A stretch of DNA of 64,000 nt from Eremomyces bilateralis CBS 781.70 (lineage: Eukaryota > Ascomycota > Dothideomycetes > Eremomycetales > Eremomycetaceae): assembly GCF_010015585.1 (NCBI RefSeq), contig NW_022985092.1, positions 138,664 to 202,663 on the forward strand, written 5' to 3'. The notes beneath the pieces were generated by a model. The model worked only from the letters and a program-made list of their open reading frames with translations, made no database searches and had not been told where the DNA came from. The position numbers were made by a program, and so were the translations under genes. Shown here piece after piece: positions 34,127-45,177 of the stretch; positions within the stretch are counted from its first letter, which is position 1; the number at the start of each line of letters is the position of its first letter.

Positions 34127-36934
34127 ATGCGACTGAAGCGCCGGCGAGGCCGCGCCCATCGATGTGAAACCGCCCCAAACAAGAATCCTGACTCTGCACA
34201 ATTACCTCCTATCGAGAAAACGATTGAAGAACGGATATTCATGATTGCAACGACACCAGAGAAAGAGTTATGTTCGGTACTGCAAGAGTTGGTTAAGGCC
34301 TGTCTGATACGAAAGAACATCATATACCAGCATGATCTTATCTTCCACGGTTTGCAGCGACTCCTGGGTGGTCGGCTCCCACGTATCAACCAGGTTCGGG
34401 CTCTTCGACGAGTTGTTTTTCGGCATGGGGATACTATTATCTCTGCGAAGACTGGTTTTGGGAAGAGCATCATCTTCCATGCTATCCCAATCTTTATTGG
34501 CAGAATTGTCATCCAGTTGATTCCTTTAAGCAAGCTTGGAGAGGAGCAGAAGAGGTCGATTGAACAGTTACCAGGGGCCAGGCCTTCCCTTGTTACAGCG
34601 GAGACTAAGCGAAGGAATCCGAACCTGTTAAAGGAGATTGCAGCTGGGATATATACCCATATCTTGATGGGTCCTGAGCAAGCAGTTAGCGATGAGTTTC
34701 GTGGTTTGCTGTTAAGCCCCGACGTAAAGAATAGGATTGGTGTGGTTGCAATTGACGAGCTCCATGTTATGGAGCAATGGAAGGAATTCCGGTTGGAATA
34801 TCTCAAAATCAGGGAATTACGACGGTACTTACGTGCTGATACCATCTGGTTTGGTTGTTCTGCCACTTTGAACAAGGCCACAGAACAAGCTGTTATCTAT
34901 TATGGTGGTTTCTACGAAGAGACACACCATGAACTGCCACTCAAGATCATCCGAGTCTCAATCGATCGACCTGATATCTCACTTAACATTTTGCCCATTA
35001 AGAGAGGAAAGAGCAAGGCTTACCAACGGCTATGGTTTCTAGTTGATCATGCATTAGAGCATCCAACTAGTAGGACGGAAGACGACCTCCAGCGAATCCC
35101 GAAAACGATTATCTTTGTAGATGGACTTCAATCGGTAGCGAATATCTCTGCATCCTTAGAGCGGCATCTCTTTGTTCAAGGGTTTGAACCAACCATGGTT
35201 CGGGATGCAATTGGTGTATATACATCGAATACTCCACGATACGATCAGGACTTGCTGTACGATAAGATCAGATCCCCATGCTCTTCTCTTAGAGTAGTTG
35301 TTGCAACTACTGCTCTTGGAATGGGTATGGATATTCCTGATATTATGGTGGTTGCTCAATGGGGACTTCCAATCGGCCATGATCTCGGTGATATTTGGCA
35401 GCGGGTTGGACGGGCTGTTCGAGTAAAGCAGGCAATCAATGGGATGGCTTTTATATTCCTGCCATACTATGCGTTCGACTCAATGGGACAGGATCCTGTT
35501 CAAATGCCTAGTTCGCGTAATAATCAGCCATTGTCTCAGAAGAAAAGGGGAAAGCGGAACACAGTCCGGTTACCGAATACCACCCATTCACCATCGCCAT
35601 TATCGCAAGGCGATGGAGCTGAGTCTGACTTCTCTGAACAGTCTGATAATACCGAAGCAGCCAGTCAAGAGAGCTCGAAATTAACTGTCCCAAAGTCTAA
35701 GAAGAGGGACAAGTCAGATGGTCCACCTCTATGGACTGTTGATGAACTTCAGCATAGGGCAACCCTCCCAATAACGATCCGTTCTCTTGCAAACGCGCCA
35801 TGTAGACGGCAGGTATTCCTTACGGAGTTCAATGAGGACCAATGCGAGCCAGATACTACCCCCATTCGAGCAGACAAGAAGGTCTGTTGTAATGGGAAGG
35901 AGTGTAATCTGGCATTGTTCCAGTTGCCACCAATGCCTGATACTTCCCTTAAGTCTACCAAACCTGGCCGAGAGACTAAGGCAGGTATTGCGCTGCATCT
36001 ATTGGTTATATGGTGTCTTGAACAGGTGGAATCGATCTTCCCACGAGCGCAGCAAATGATTCCAATCCCAGCTGGGGTGATCATTCCTCAAGAAGCGCAA
36101 TGGGCTATTGCTCGTATGTATACTTGTGTGAAGAACTCAACAACGATACCTATACCAGATCGGGAGGCATTGTTACCCCTCTTTGATATCGAAAACTGGG
36201 AATATCGGAACGTCCTCCTTGACGATTTGTTGGTATTCCTTGTCCAGATAGTTCCAGCCGTATACTCGAAGCATGCCGCGATACTAGAGGAACGAAAGTG
36301 CAAGAGGAACCTGAAGGCACTGGCCGGAAAGGTTACAGAGGCTGCTGCTCAAGATTTGGGGAGTAATCCTCAAGACTTGAGTATTATACCTAATCCCACT
36401 CTATCTAAAGAGGAAGAGGTTGCTCAATATGTCCACAGTCGTCAGTCGGCAGATGATAGGGATGGGCTCCGGGTTATCATGCATAACGAGCTACTTGCGC
36501 AGAAGCTTAATGAGTATCGGGAAACATTCAAACCCCGCCATTGGCCCTCGTTTTCATCACTGCCGGAGATATCGGAAGGGTCGCAGGAATTAGGAAGCTC
36601 GTTTGTCGTCGGAGGGGAGTCATCGTTCGTATCGCAATCTAGCGTTAAGTTAGATTCTGGTATAGATAATAAGACTACAATCCCCTCGGATATAAAAGCT
36701 CCTATACCTGTTAACATCCGGTCGCGCAGCCAAACGCCCAAACGAGCTACTCAAGATTCTTCTTCGGGTATGCGCAAGAGAAGTCGGACGCCGCTTAGGG
36801 AAGTATCTGGAAACCATGAGAAAGGACAGATCACTAGACAAGATAGGCCGAATACGCCTAAACGAGCTGGTCTTCGTACTCATGTACAGTTGACGCCAAA
36901 AGGGAGGGATCTATGGGGGAAGAGTGGTAAATAG
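34127..36934 (+). CDS. RecQ-like SF2 DNA helicase of element A
   Basis: A 935-aa single-exon protein. Helicase motifs in order: Q-motif region RINQVRALRRVV (about 86-97), motif I SAKTGFGKS (106-114), motif II DELH (210-213), motif III GCSATL (243-248), motif V ATTALGMGMDIPD (392-404) and motif VI QRVGRAVR (424-431). DELH replaces the usual RecQ DEAH, and motif I has Lys where host RecQ has Pro. After the core, CRRQVFLTEF followed by CCNGKEC resembles the RecQ zinc-binding cluster. The C-terminal 150 residues are disordered and basic. I infer 3'-5' unwinding during excision or repair of the element. It converges on the transposase gene, with 447 bp between stops that hold no gene. Confidence 0.88.
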   Translation: MRLKRRRGRAHRCETAPNKNPDSAQLPPIEKTIEERIFMIATTPEKELCSVLQELVKACLIRKNIIYQHDLIFHGLQRLLGGRLPRINQVRALRRVVFRHGDTIISAKTGFGKSIIFHAIPIFIGRIVIQLIPLSKLGEEQKRSIEQLPGARPSLVTAETKRRNPNLLKEIAAGIYTHILMGPEQAVSDEFRGLLLSPDVKNRIGVVAIDELHVMEQWKEFRLEYLKIRELRRYLRADTIWFGCSATLNKATEQAVIYYGGFYEETHHELPLKIIRVSIDRPDISLNILPIKRGKSKAYQRLWFLVDHALEHPTSRTEDDLQRIPKTIIFVDGLQSVANISASLERHLFVQGFEPTMVRDAIGVYTSNTPRYDQDLLYDKIRSPCSSLRVVVATTALGMGMDIPDIMVVAQWGLPIGHDLGDIWQRVGRAVRVKQAINGMAFIFLPYYAFDSMGQDPVQMPSSRNNQPLSQKKRGKRNTVRLPNTTHSPSPLSQGDGAESDFSEQSDNTEAASQESSKLTVPKSKKRDKSDGPPLWTVDELQHRATLPITIRSLANAPCRRQVFLTEFNEDQCEPDTTPIRADKKVCCNGKECNLALFQLPPMPDTSLKSTKPGRETKAGIALHLLVIWCLEQVESIFPRAQQMIPIPAGVIIPQEAQWAIARMYTCVKNSTTIPIPDREALLPLFDIENWEYRNVLLDDLLVFLVQIVPAVYSKHAAILEERKCKRNLKALAGKVTEAAAQDLGSNPQDLSIIPNPTLSKEEEVAQYVHSRQSADDRDGLRVIMHNELLAQKLNEYRETFKPRHWPSFSSLPEISEGSQELGSSFVVGGESSFVSQSSVKLDSGIDNKTTIPSDIKAPIPVNIRSRSQTPKRATQDSSSGMRKRSRTPLREVSGNHEKGQITRQDRPNTPKRAGLRTHVQLTPKGRDLWGKSGK

Positions 36935-37381
36935 AAGAACAAAGATTTGGAGGTGTTTTGGTTGGGAGAACTTCGGATAGCCCTTTTCAGACTAGTGTCC
37001 TTTTATTTCCAGATTTGTACCAACTTCAAAGGAAATGAAGTGGGTAGGAACCAATTGAATTATGATTGTATATACATCATCTTGTAGCTCTTAATAAGAG
37101 GATTCCAGCAATGTTATCATCTTTGAAAAACATTAAGGATTGGTAGAGATATTATAGTAAGACACACCTAAACCTGCTAGATACTAGGCTTTTATCTACA
37201 CATTGACCCCATTCCATACTCAATATCCCCCAGGTTGTGCAGCACGAGGCACCCTAGTCTCAACTATGAATTGGTTAATGAGCGACGGGCTCAGTAAACC
37301 AGTTCGAAACTAGGCCTTGGAGACGAATAGTTTCGATATAGAGGGCTTCGAGGGATATAGGTGAAGTGAGCGATAACGTAG

Positions 37382-40051
37382 TCAAAGAATATCATAATCC
37401 TCAACAAGCCCATCTTCACAAGCCTCAGTGTAGGTAATTGCTGGTGAAGTCTCAGAGTTATGAGGATTTAAATCCATCTCTTCGTCAAGGTAAGGATCAG
37501 CCTGGGGGATGATACTAGAGCGGACTGGTATCCGATTGTTGAAGGAATTGACCTTTTGTTCCAAGACCTCAGCACCAATCCGGAAGATATCAGGTGCGTC
37601 CCAACCAACAGCATCGCGAGGTTGGATAGTGAGCAAAGGACTGCGTAGATATAGTTGAAGGGCGCGACTGAAGATATCCCGTTGATCGGCTTTGGTTGTG
37701 TGTCGATCGCTTTGGGTAAACCCAAATGAGTTTTCCCATGCCCCACGAATCTTGGAGAAGACATTACTTAATAATGCGACTCTACCAAAGGTTTTGTCTG
37801 CATTATGTGTTGAATTCTTCAATAACTTCATATCAATCTTGTATGCGCAATTAACGTGTTCAAGGGCTAGGTCAATACCCTTGAACTGGCCTGGTTTGCC
37901 ATGTAAATTCACAAGACTGGATGAGAGTATTGCGTCGCGGAGAATCTTCTCTGAAACGCATTCAGATAATATCCAACGAAGATGGAGCATTTCATCACCA
38001 TACTTGTGCTGTCCAGTTGCGTGGAAGATAACTGCAAGTGGGTCGATTAAACGGTCAATCCAGCCGATGTCGCCATTCTTGACTGCTTTACGCAAAGAAA
38101 GGAAGATGCTGATCAACTGGACAAGTCGGCAGAGACTTCGAAATTCAAGTCCATATTGTGTCGTGTCCCATGCCTCTAGAGAGAATGCCAGTGTGCAGAC
38201 CTCTTTCATTGTAGAGATAAGTTCTTCTGGCTCCAGGTTCTGGATAATTAGATCCAGTTTCGAACTTGGACTGGAATCTTCAAGGAATGCCTTTTGGATA
38301 TGTCCTCGTCTCGTAAGAACATGATACCATAGCATCAAGACACGAGCATAAAATGATTGCTTGAGCAGGGGGTCAAACATGTAGAACTTTGGGGATTCTC
38401 GAGTATATCCTTTTCGATCCCAGTAGATGATATCCGATAGAAGCGTTGCATCTGATGGTAGTGAAGGCTCTTTATCCGACGGTAGTGAAGGCTCCGTATC
38501 AAAATGGATACGGACGATCGTTAGGATGAGATTCATAAGGACATGGAACAGTCCAGATGGACCTAACATCCATCTCCGTCGGTCAAAAGGTAGAATAGCA
38601 TTCTTCTGGGCCTCCTTTAGAGTACGGATATGTTGGGCTGTTTTCTGGTCTCCAAATACCAACCAGAGACGGTTTGTGAAGTCTTCGCTTGGTGGCTGGG
38701 ATTGGAAACCCAACTGTCGGATCCAAATATCTTCATGAACTCCGTAGGTTCCTTGGATTGTTCCTTCATCAAAAGGGGCAGCCCGAAGATGATGGATGTT
38801 TGTTACATTCCCACCCGCATGTAAACGGTTGATCTCTGGATAAGCAGGGACAGCAGACGGCTGTGATTGGAAAACCAAGTCAATACTTGTAGAATGAACG
38901 TGTTGTAGGGCCTCGTAGACTAAGTGAATGTCTATACTCTGCTTTTTCTCATCATACTTTAAGCCATCGGCTTTACAGATGTCTTTAAAAGAGAGAAGTT
39001 GGGAAGGATCGAAACTTGATTGGAATAAACCTTCATCAGGCAAATATGGGTTCTCAACCAACAGGCATGTTGTCAGATTCCGCATAATATGGGTTGAACC
39101 AATTGTCTGCTCGCGCACAGTATCTTTGAAGTTGAAGTTATCATAAACAAGGACTGTCTTTGGCTTTTTGGCCAGCATTGGGAGGCGGTTCTAATTAAAA
39201 GTTAGAAGAAAAGATCTAACTTATGAAATAAACCAACCTACCTTCGCCTTGAGTGCCATACCTGAAACCTCCTCATTAATACTTTGGTATGTCTCAGTGA
39301 GCCCAAGACCAGCAGCTGTATCCACGACCCGCCGCTTTGTCCCACTAGAGATCATATATAACCCCAACTGCTTAGCGTATACATTTGATGTGTTCCGCTT
39401 ACGACTCCGGCATGCTACTGCAGTCATCGTGTACATTTGCCCAATTGTCCCTTTTGAAAGAGTCTCCCTTTGATCTGGTTCTTGACTGCGACAGTTTCGA
39501 AGAACTAGATCTAAACAGCGGTACCATTCCGGTGCCCCAGTCTTGATAACTTTTCGGACATCTTCAAGGTCGATATCCCATTCGTGGGCGGTATCAGGAT
39601 CGAAGGTATCAAAGTATTTGTATTCGGCCAAGCCATCAAGTTCTTTGAGGAGAGGTTGCCAATTATGGCGGCTTGAAGGGTGATGCCCAACAACCTCACG
39701 GATTTCCTCCTCTTCTAAGAGTTCACGGAATATTCCAACCCTTGTAGACCTCCCTAAGGTACCATGGTGCTTATCCGATAGTAACCAGGCGCGGAGGAAT
39801 TCTTTAAACGTGAACCGCTGCTCTCGCCACAGATACAATGTTTCGCGCAATTTATCAAATGGTTGAAGTTTTTTTTTTCCTGCAACACGCCGAATCTGCC
39901 GATATCTAGTAGGGGATCGTCTTAGGGAAGGGCGTTTTGGTCGGGGAGTCGAACCTGAGGGTGAAGACGAGGTAGAGGGCGAGGATGATAAATATGTCTC
40001 ATCTGGCGGTATCGAAGATAACTCGCTGGAGATGAAGGGTGGGGTCGACAT
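37382..40051 (-). CDS. Candidate transposase of element A (DUF6589-like, YDNF/FGDQKT motifs)
   Basis: Two exons, 40051-39242 and 39190-37382, joined across a 51-nt GT-AG phase-0 intron, give 872 aa. The N-terminal 80 residues are disordered. Next is a conserved region (GLYMISSGTKRRVVDTAAGL). Exon 2 opens close to VLVYDNFNF (Asp287), then EGTIQGTYGV, LVFGDQKT (Asp451), LFHVLMN, KNGDIGWIDR and LALEHVN (Glu714). The same residues occur at matching spacing in element B (302, 461, 715), so D-D-E is my proposal for the catalytic triad; it is not proven. A short internal duplication (EPSLPSDKEPSLPSD) is unique to A. From memory it resembles fungal DUF6589 proteins, which could not be searched here. 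Confidence 0.75.
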
Positions 40052-40260
40052 GGTGAAAGGGAAGATGATACGTTCTTGGACTGTGGAGTGGTTGGATTGG
40101 TCCTGAAACTTGATGAAATGTAGAAGTCAAGGGGTAGAATCAATTTGTGAAAACAGATTAGCGATAAACATTATGTATCAAGCACACTTAGCGATAGGAG
40201 TTCTCTCACCTATTTCATGATATGAAGCTGTACACCTCCACACAAATTATGCAGACGTCT

Positions 40261-40397
40261 CTCAGACGGCAGTTGTACCAACTGCCTTGATGGAATATGA
40301 TTGGTCAATATTTAGTGGCACATGCTAAAGAAGAGGCTGGGCTTTAATGGGTATAGCGGATCCCCATAATGGCCAGGGGGTACCATTGCCGCCTGAG
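40261..40397. repeat. Right subterminal inverted repeat (stem) of element A
   Basis: CTCAGACGGCAGTTGTAC at 40261-40278 pairs with the inverse of 40380-40397 at 15 of 18 positions, with a 101-bp spacer. It mirrors the stem at the left end. The rest of 40052-40389 is upstream sequence of the transposase gene. Confidence 0.85.
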
Positions 40398-40412
40398 TCC
40401 CAACTGAGATAA
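40390..40412 (-). repeat. Right terminal inverted repeat of element A
   Basis: On the minus strand it starts TTATCTCAG and ends GACTCAGGCG. It mirrors 33755-33777. Confidence 0.9.
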
Positions 40413-40420
40413 TAGCACTG
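40413..40420. repeat. Right target-site duplication of element A
   Basis: TAGCACTG directly abuts the right TIR and matches 33747-33754 exactly. Confidence 0.9.
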
Positions 40421-40668
40421 CAGTAGCATACAATATGGTATTAAGGCATCAAGGCGACGAGCTGCATCATCGGCGAACAAGCTCCAAAGTTAAGGGACAT
40501 CCACAGGGAGCTCACAACCAAAGAGGAGGATTAATTCTTCACGCCCACTGTTTCTTGTTCATGCATTGATGCAAACAGTTACCGATAAAGACTTGCTAGA
40601 ACAATTCATAGCCGTGAGCCCATCATTATTGCACCGGAACTTGTAATATAGCCTCCACATCGCCCAGC

Positions 40669-42717
40669 ATGGACATCGTCCAGGCCGTCTCAGGCTACAT
40701 CTCCAAGATGATGTCGTCCACGGACAGCAGCGGATCTGGATCTGCGAAGATGAAGATCCTGTTGCTTGACAGCGAGACTGTAGGTTTGTTGCTCTATACC
40801 CTCGAGCCTCCATGCTCATAGCTAATTCCCGCTTAGGTTGGTATACTCTCGACCGCCACGACACAATCCGCTCTCTTGAACCATGAAGTGTACCTTACAG
40901 AGTACGTGGAGACCAGCCAGGCGCTTGAGATAGGACAATGCTTACGGAAATCATAGTCGCCTCGACAACCAGGCGCGAGAGAAGATGCGCCATTTACGCT
41001 GTCTATGCTTCCTTCGTCCTTCCCCCGAGTCAATACAGCTCCTCATTGATGAACTACGAGAGCCAAAGTACGGAGAGTACAACGTTTGTATGTGCATGTT
41101 ATACACCGGAAGAGAACAAAGGCTAAATTTCCTAGACTTCAGTAACATCATCAAGAAGTCCTCGTTGGAGCGACTGGCCGAAGCGGACGACCATGAGGTG
41201 ATTCGCGCGGTTCAAGAATACTTTGCCGACTACCTTGTCATCAACCCCGACCTGTACTCTCTGGACCTGTGGTACCCTCAAAATCGGATATGGGGAACCA
41301 GTCCCGAGCTATGGAACCCGGACGCCTTGCAACGATCGACCGAAGGGATTCTAGCCGTTCTACTGTCGTTGAAGAAGAAGCCGCTGATACGATACTCGAA
41401 AACGAGTATGCTTGCGAAGAAGCTAGCTACAGAAGTTCGGTATCATATGACACAAGAGGACCAGCTGTTCGACTTCAGGAGACCGGACACCCCTCCAATA
41501 TTGCTGATATTGGATCGAAGGGATGACCCAGTGACTCCATTACTCACTCAATGGACATATCAAGCCATGGTGCACGAGATGCTAGGTATCCGGAACGGCC
41601 GTGTGGATCTAAGCCATGTTCCAGAGGTCCGCCCGGAGTTCAAGGTTAGGCCCCAAACAGGGTATATTCGGATGGATTTCTGACCGCTCGAATAGGAGAT
41701 TGTCCTCTCTCAGGATCAGGACCCCTTCTTCAAGAAGAACATGTTCCTCAACTTCGGAGATCTCGGAGAAAACGCTAAGGGCTACGTCGAGCAATTTGCA
41801 TCGAAAAGTTCGACAAACCTCAAGCTGGAATCCATAGACGACATGAAGCGATTCGTCGAAGATTATCCGGAATTCCGAAAACTCTCGAGCAATGTGACGA
41901 AACATGTCACGTTGGTTGGAGAGCTTAGTCGAAGAGTCGGGGGAGAAAACCTCCTCGATGTTAGCGAACTGGAACAGAGCCTGGCATGCAACGACAACCA
42001 CAACACCGATTTGAAGGTATTTTAGCAGACCTTGGCCTAATATGGCGTTTATTCTAACCTAATTAGACATTACAACGCCTCATTCAAGATCCCGCCGTCC
42101 CCGCATCCAACAAGCTTCGCCTAACCGCGATATACGCCCTCCGCTACTCCAAACACCCATCCAACTCCACCCCGATGCTCCTCGACCTCCTCAGCGTGGC
42201 TGGAAACCTCTCCCGCTTCCGCATTGCCCTCATCTCCAAGCTCCTCACCTACCACAGTTCCCTCGCCCCCGTCCCCGCATCCGCCGGCGTTTCCGGCCTT
42301 CCCGACCTCTTCCAATCTACCAACCTCTTCTCCAGCGCCCGTGAGCGCTTCCGCGGCCTGAAAGGCACCGAGAACGTCTACACCCAGCATTCACCCCGCC
42401 TGGAGAGTACACTGCAGGAGCTGATCCGCGGCCGGCTCAAAGAACAGCTGTATCCCTTCGTCGACGGCGGTGGCTCGACCAAGGACAAACCCCAGGACAT
42501 CGTGGTCTTCATGGTCGGCGGCGTCACGTATGAGGAGGCGAAGATGGTCGCGCAGATCAACGCGAGCTCGCCCGGCGTGCGGATCGTGTTGGGCGGTACC
42601 AGCGTGCACAACAGTGAGAGTTTCCTGGACGAGGTGGAGGATGCGGTGGATTCGTGGCCGGAGGCGGCGAGAGGGGGCACCGCGAATGAAAGGCTGAGGA
42701 GAGAAGTCGGAAGGTGA
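40669..42717 (+). CDS. VPS45: Sec1/Munc18-family protein Vps45
   Basis: Six exons are inferred: 40669-40779, 40837-40901, 40957-41087, 41136-41644, 41696-42016 and 42067-42717. All phases agree and give 595 aa, the usual Vps45 length. Diagnostic segments are MDIVQAVSGYISKM, KMKILLLDSET, NHEVYLTDRLDNQ, FSNIIKKSSLERLAEADDHE, LILDRRDDPVTPLLTQWTYQ, VTLVGELSRRVG, NVYTQHSPRLE and SPGVRIVLGG. Vps45 chaperones the SNARE Tlg2/Pep12 in Golgi-to-endosome vesicle fusion. The start is set by the MDxxQAVSGYI N-terminus. Element A ends 249 bp upstream of the ATG, so its insertion site lies in the promoter. Confidence 0.92.
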
Positions 42718-43078
42718 GGCGAGGATGCTGGTGGCGGGGTTTGATGCTTGGGGCCTCGAAATGGTTATGGTGTATGAACGGCATGTTATGGTCTTTAGTG
42801 GCATACCCAATTGACATTGATGAAAAACATAAAAGCTAAATTGCCGTATTTATTGCGTGGTAAGTTGCAAACGTGCTGTCTCGCACGGGATTATCAAGGG
42901 ATTCTTCTGATGTCAAGAGGACTAGGTCGAGTTCCATTCCCCTATGACGCCCATTTGGATGCCCCCAATCCAGACCCGTTTGGAATAAATACAGGTTTCC
43001 TTGGAGATGGTTGAGGATCTTTCAAATCTTGTTCTGAGTGGACGGTAGCAGGTTTGGGGAGAGGTCACAAGGGAACAT
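42718..43078. other. Intergenic spacer
   Basis: 361 bp between VPS45 and the decayed ATPase gene. I see nothing beyond presumed 3' sequence. Confidence 0.5.
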
Positions 43079-44754
43079 TTATGTCCCCTTCCGGACCGAC
43101 AACACGCAAGGAGTCCATGGCACCCCCTCCTTGGTCTCCGCTTCCACGTCTAAATATCGCTGCACAATCTCCATCTTGGCCTTACTCCTTACCTTGGTGA
43201 TGAGGCTCCGGACTCCAAGGTCGGGGTCGTAGCCATGCTCGACGATAGCTTGACAAACCGCAACGTCGTCTTCTATCTGGAGTTGAAGATTGCCGAGTAG
43301 ATTCTCTCCTTTGCCTTTAGACAGATTCACCGGACGTGAAATTCCTTTCTCTAATTCAAGAAGAAACTTGTGTGCTACCAGAGTCTGCTCAGTGTTCGTG
43401 AAAATGGTAGGAATGGTAAGAATGCCGAAATGCGACCTGTCAGTGGTGTCTACGATCTGTTTTAGCACTCATAGTTCAACCAAAGGAGGAATTAAAGACG
43501 AACAAATTAGGCTTTGAAAACGTCCTTCATCTCGTTCTGTAATTCACCTACCAAATTTTCCTTTCCTTTTTCGTTGCAGGAGTTGCAGCTCAGTCTGGCG
43601 CCGTTCGTTTTCCAGAACGACTGGATTTTCGAACACAAGAATTGGTCGCAAGGATGTATATTGTCTTGGAACAGTCGATAAACTTCCTGTTGCATCGATC
43701 CTCATATTTGCCTAGATTGTGTTACTCATGTTTGACCCCGTATAAAAGGGGGAAGCATACTTTCGTCAAATGGGATAAGCAGCGCCTGATGAACGCTAGA
43801 ACCGAATTTCTCGAATTTATCTAGGAATACAATGGATCTTTGGCTATTATGATTTGCAAGAAAGCTGTTGAGAGCCGACCGGTCCACGGATCCCATAACG
43901 TGAGCTCTTTGACCAAACATGTCGCGAGCATCCTTTACTGTCGTGCAATATACAACCTCGGAATCCGGGGACAGTAGCTTGCCCAGTCATTTTGCTATTT
44001 CAGTCTTCCCGTGTCCACTCGGTCTGCCAAATACGAGGACCAGAGGTCGTTCGGATTGGAGGAGAAAATAGCCAAGTAAGTGTCTGATTAATTCGGACAC
44101 TGCATACTCTTGCGCAACGAGATAGTGGATGCCGAAGATAGCCTCCGATTCATGTCGTTTCGCTACTTGCCAAAATCTTGGAGGAAGCTCTGGAATTCCT
44201 TTGGCTTTGGCAAGGAGGTATCTTGGAGTAAGATTCAGACCGGATAGAAATTGCTTTCCCATATTTCCTTCCCACCATTTGTCATCGTCGTCGCCGCATT
44301 TGTGACTAGCTTTTTTCAGGGAGTCGGATATGTTCAACTTAGCGTGTAAGGGGAAGATGAGGGCCTTTGGGACGAAACTTGGAGAAGCCCCGAGACGAAG
44401 AAGAGTTGTGACCATCTCGGTTTTATCGTGTTCCTTGTCTGTAGATCGAATGATGGAGAATCCGAGAAGCGGCATATTCGAGTCAGGAGACACAGTGTTT
44501 ACAGAGACTCCGTATCCTACCCACTCTTGCAAGATGCGGATATCGCCATGCTGAACAGCATAGAAAATGCTCGGAAGGCCGCAGATTCCTCGATTCAGTT
44601 CCAGCCGGACAAACTCGTCGGATTCGGGTCGTAGGTGCTCCTTCACTGCTTTACATCTCACACCGTCCCGTAGTTCGCTGAGCAGAGACCTCATCCACTC
44701 CGAGTCGGATGCAGATAGTTCATCGACCTTAGGGCATACACCACCCTTCGGCAA
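43079..44754 (-). pseudogene. Decayed ankyrin/ClpB-like AAA+ ATPase gene
   Basis: The minus strand encodes ankyrin-like repeats (GLPSIFYAVQHGDIRILQEW), a Walker A GRPSGHGKTE (about 44020-43991), then ARDMFGQRAHVMGS and SIVFLDKFEK, a sensor-like YILATN, and the C-terminal KGENLLGNLQLQIEDD and GYDPDLGVRSLI of ClpB-type ATPases. It looks broken: a TGA directly follows GKTEIAK (43987), while the frame continues in homologous sequence. A one-base shift follows ILATN, near 43640. The Walker B glutamate is Lys (LDKFEK). The first codon with homology is not ATG, so the N-terminus is missing. One intron remains (about 43762-43714). Such genes are common, lineage-variable genes in fungi. Confidence 0.7.
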
Positions 44755-45177
44755 CTCTAGAGTTCAAGGGATGCGATTGCGAGCTGGACTATTCGAAACC
44801 GCGTTTAGAGCCACTGTATAGGTATTGTTGACAAGATTGAAAGGCGAGTGATGATGGTAGCATGATGGCTTCTCGAACTCAACAATTCTTTGCCTAATAT
44901 ATGCAATAACGTTCACCAAGAGAGATCAGGCTAGTTGGGACAGAAACAGGGGACATATGAAACTGGTTGCGGTGTTCGTCGTGGAGTATAAACCGAATCG
45001 AATATATTTTTTATTCGACTTGAGACCTTGGCCGGCGGGGAAAGGGAATAAAGGCTCATAACTCGAGACATAAAAGACATAGCTCACGAAAGAAAGGACG
45101 GCAACTCAGATACGGTCTGGTTTATGAAACTTGACTTAATGAGTCTCGCAGTTAGATAAGAAAGGTTTCCCAGGTGA
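44755..45177. other. Intergenic spacer
   Basis: 423 bp, AT-rich. The missing N-terminus of the decayed ATPase is not visible here. Confidence 0.45.

Larger units (their letters stand above)
33755..40412. mobile_element. Element A: two-gene TIR DNA transposon with RecQ-like helicase and candidate transposase
   Basis: A 6,658-bp element. Its ends are inverted repeats (33755-33777 and 40390-40412, 19 of 23 positions identical) that begin TTATCTCAG. It is flanked by a perfect 8-bp direct repeat TAGCACTG (33747-33754, 40413-40420), the expected target duplication. Inside are two converging intact genes: a helicase (34127-36934, plus) and a YDNF/FGDQKT protein (40051-37382, minus). Each end also has a subterminal inverted arm. 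Element B at 54.5 kb repeats this plan. Both genes lack stops, so A may be young or active. It inserted 249 bp upstream of the VPS45 start. The 8-bp duplication is like those of hAT, P or KDZ elements, but none of these is known to me to carry a RecQ helicase. Confidence 0.9.

Noticed and set aside
40685-40705. CTCAGGCTA in VPS45 exon 1, like the element B TIR
   Set aside because: It encodes the conserved VSGYI of Vps45, so the match is chance.
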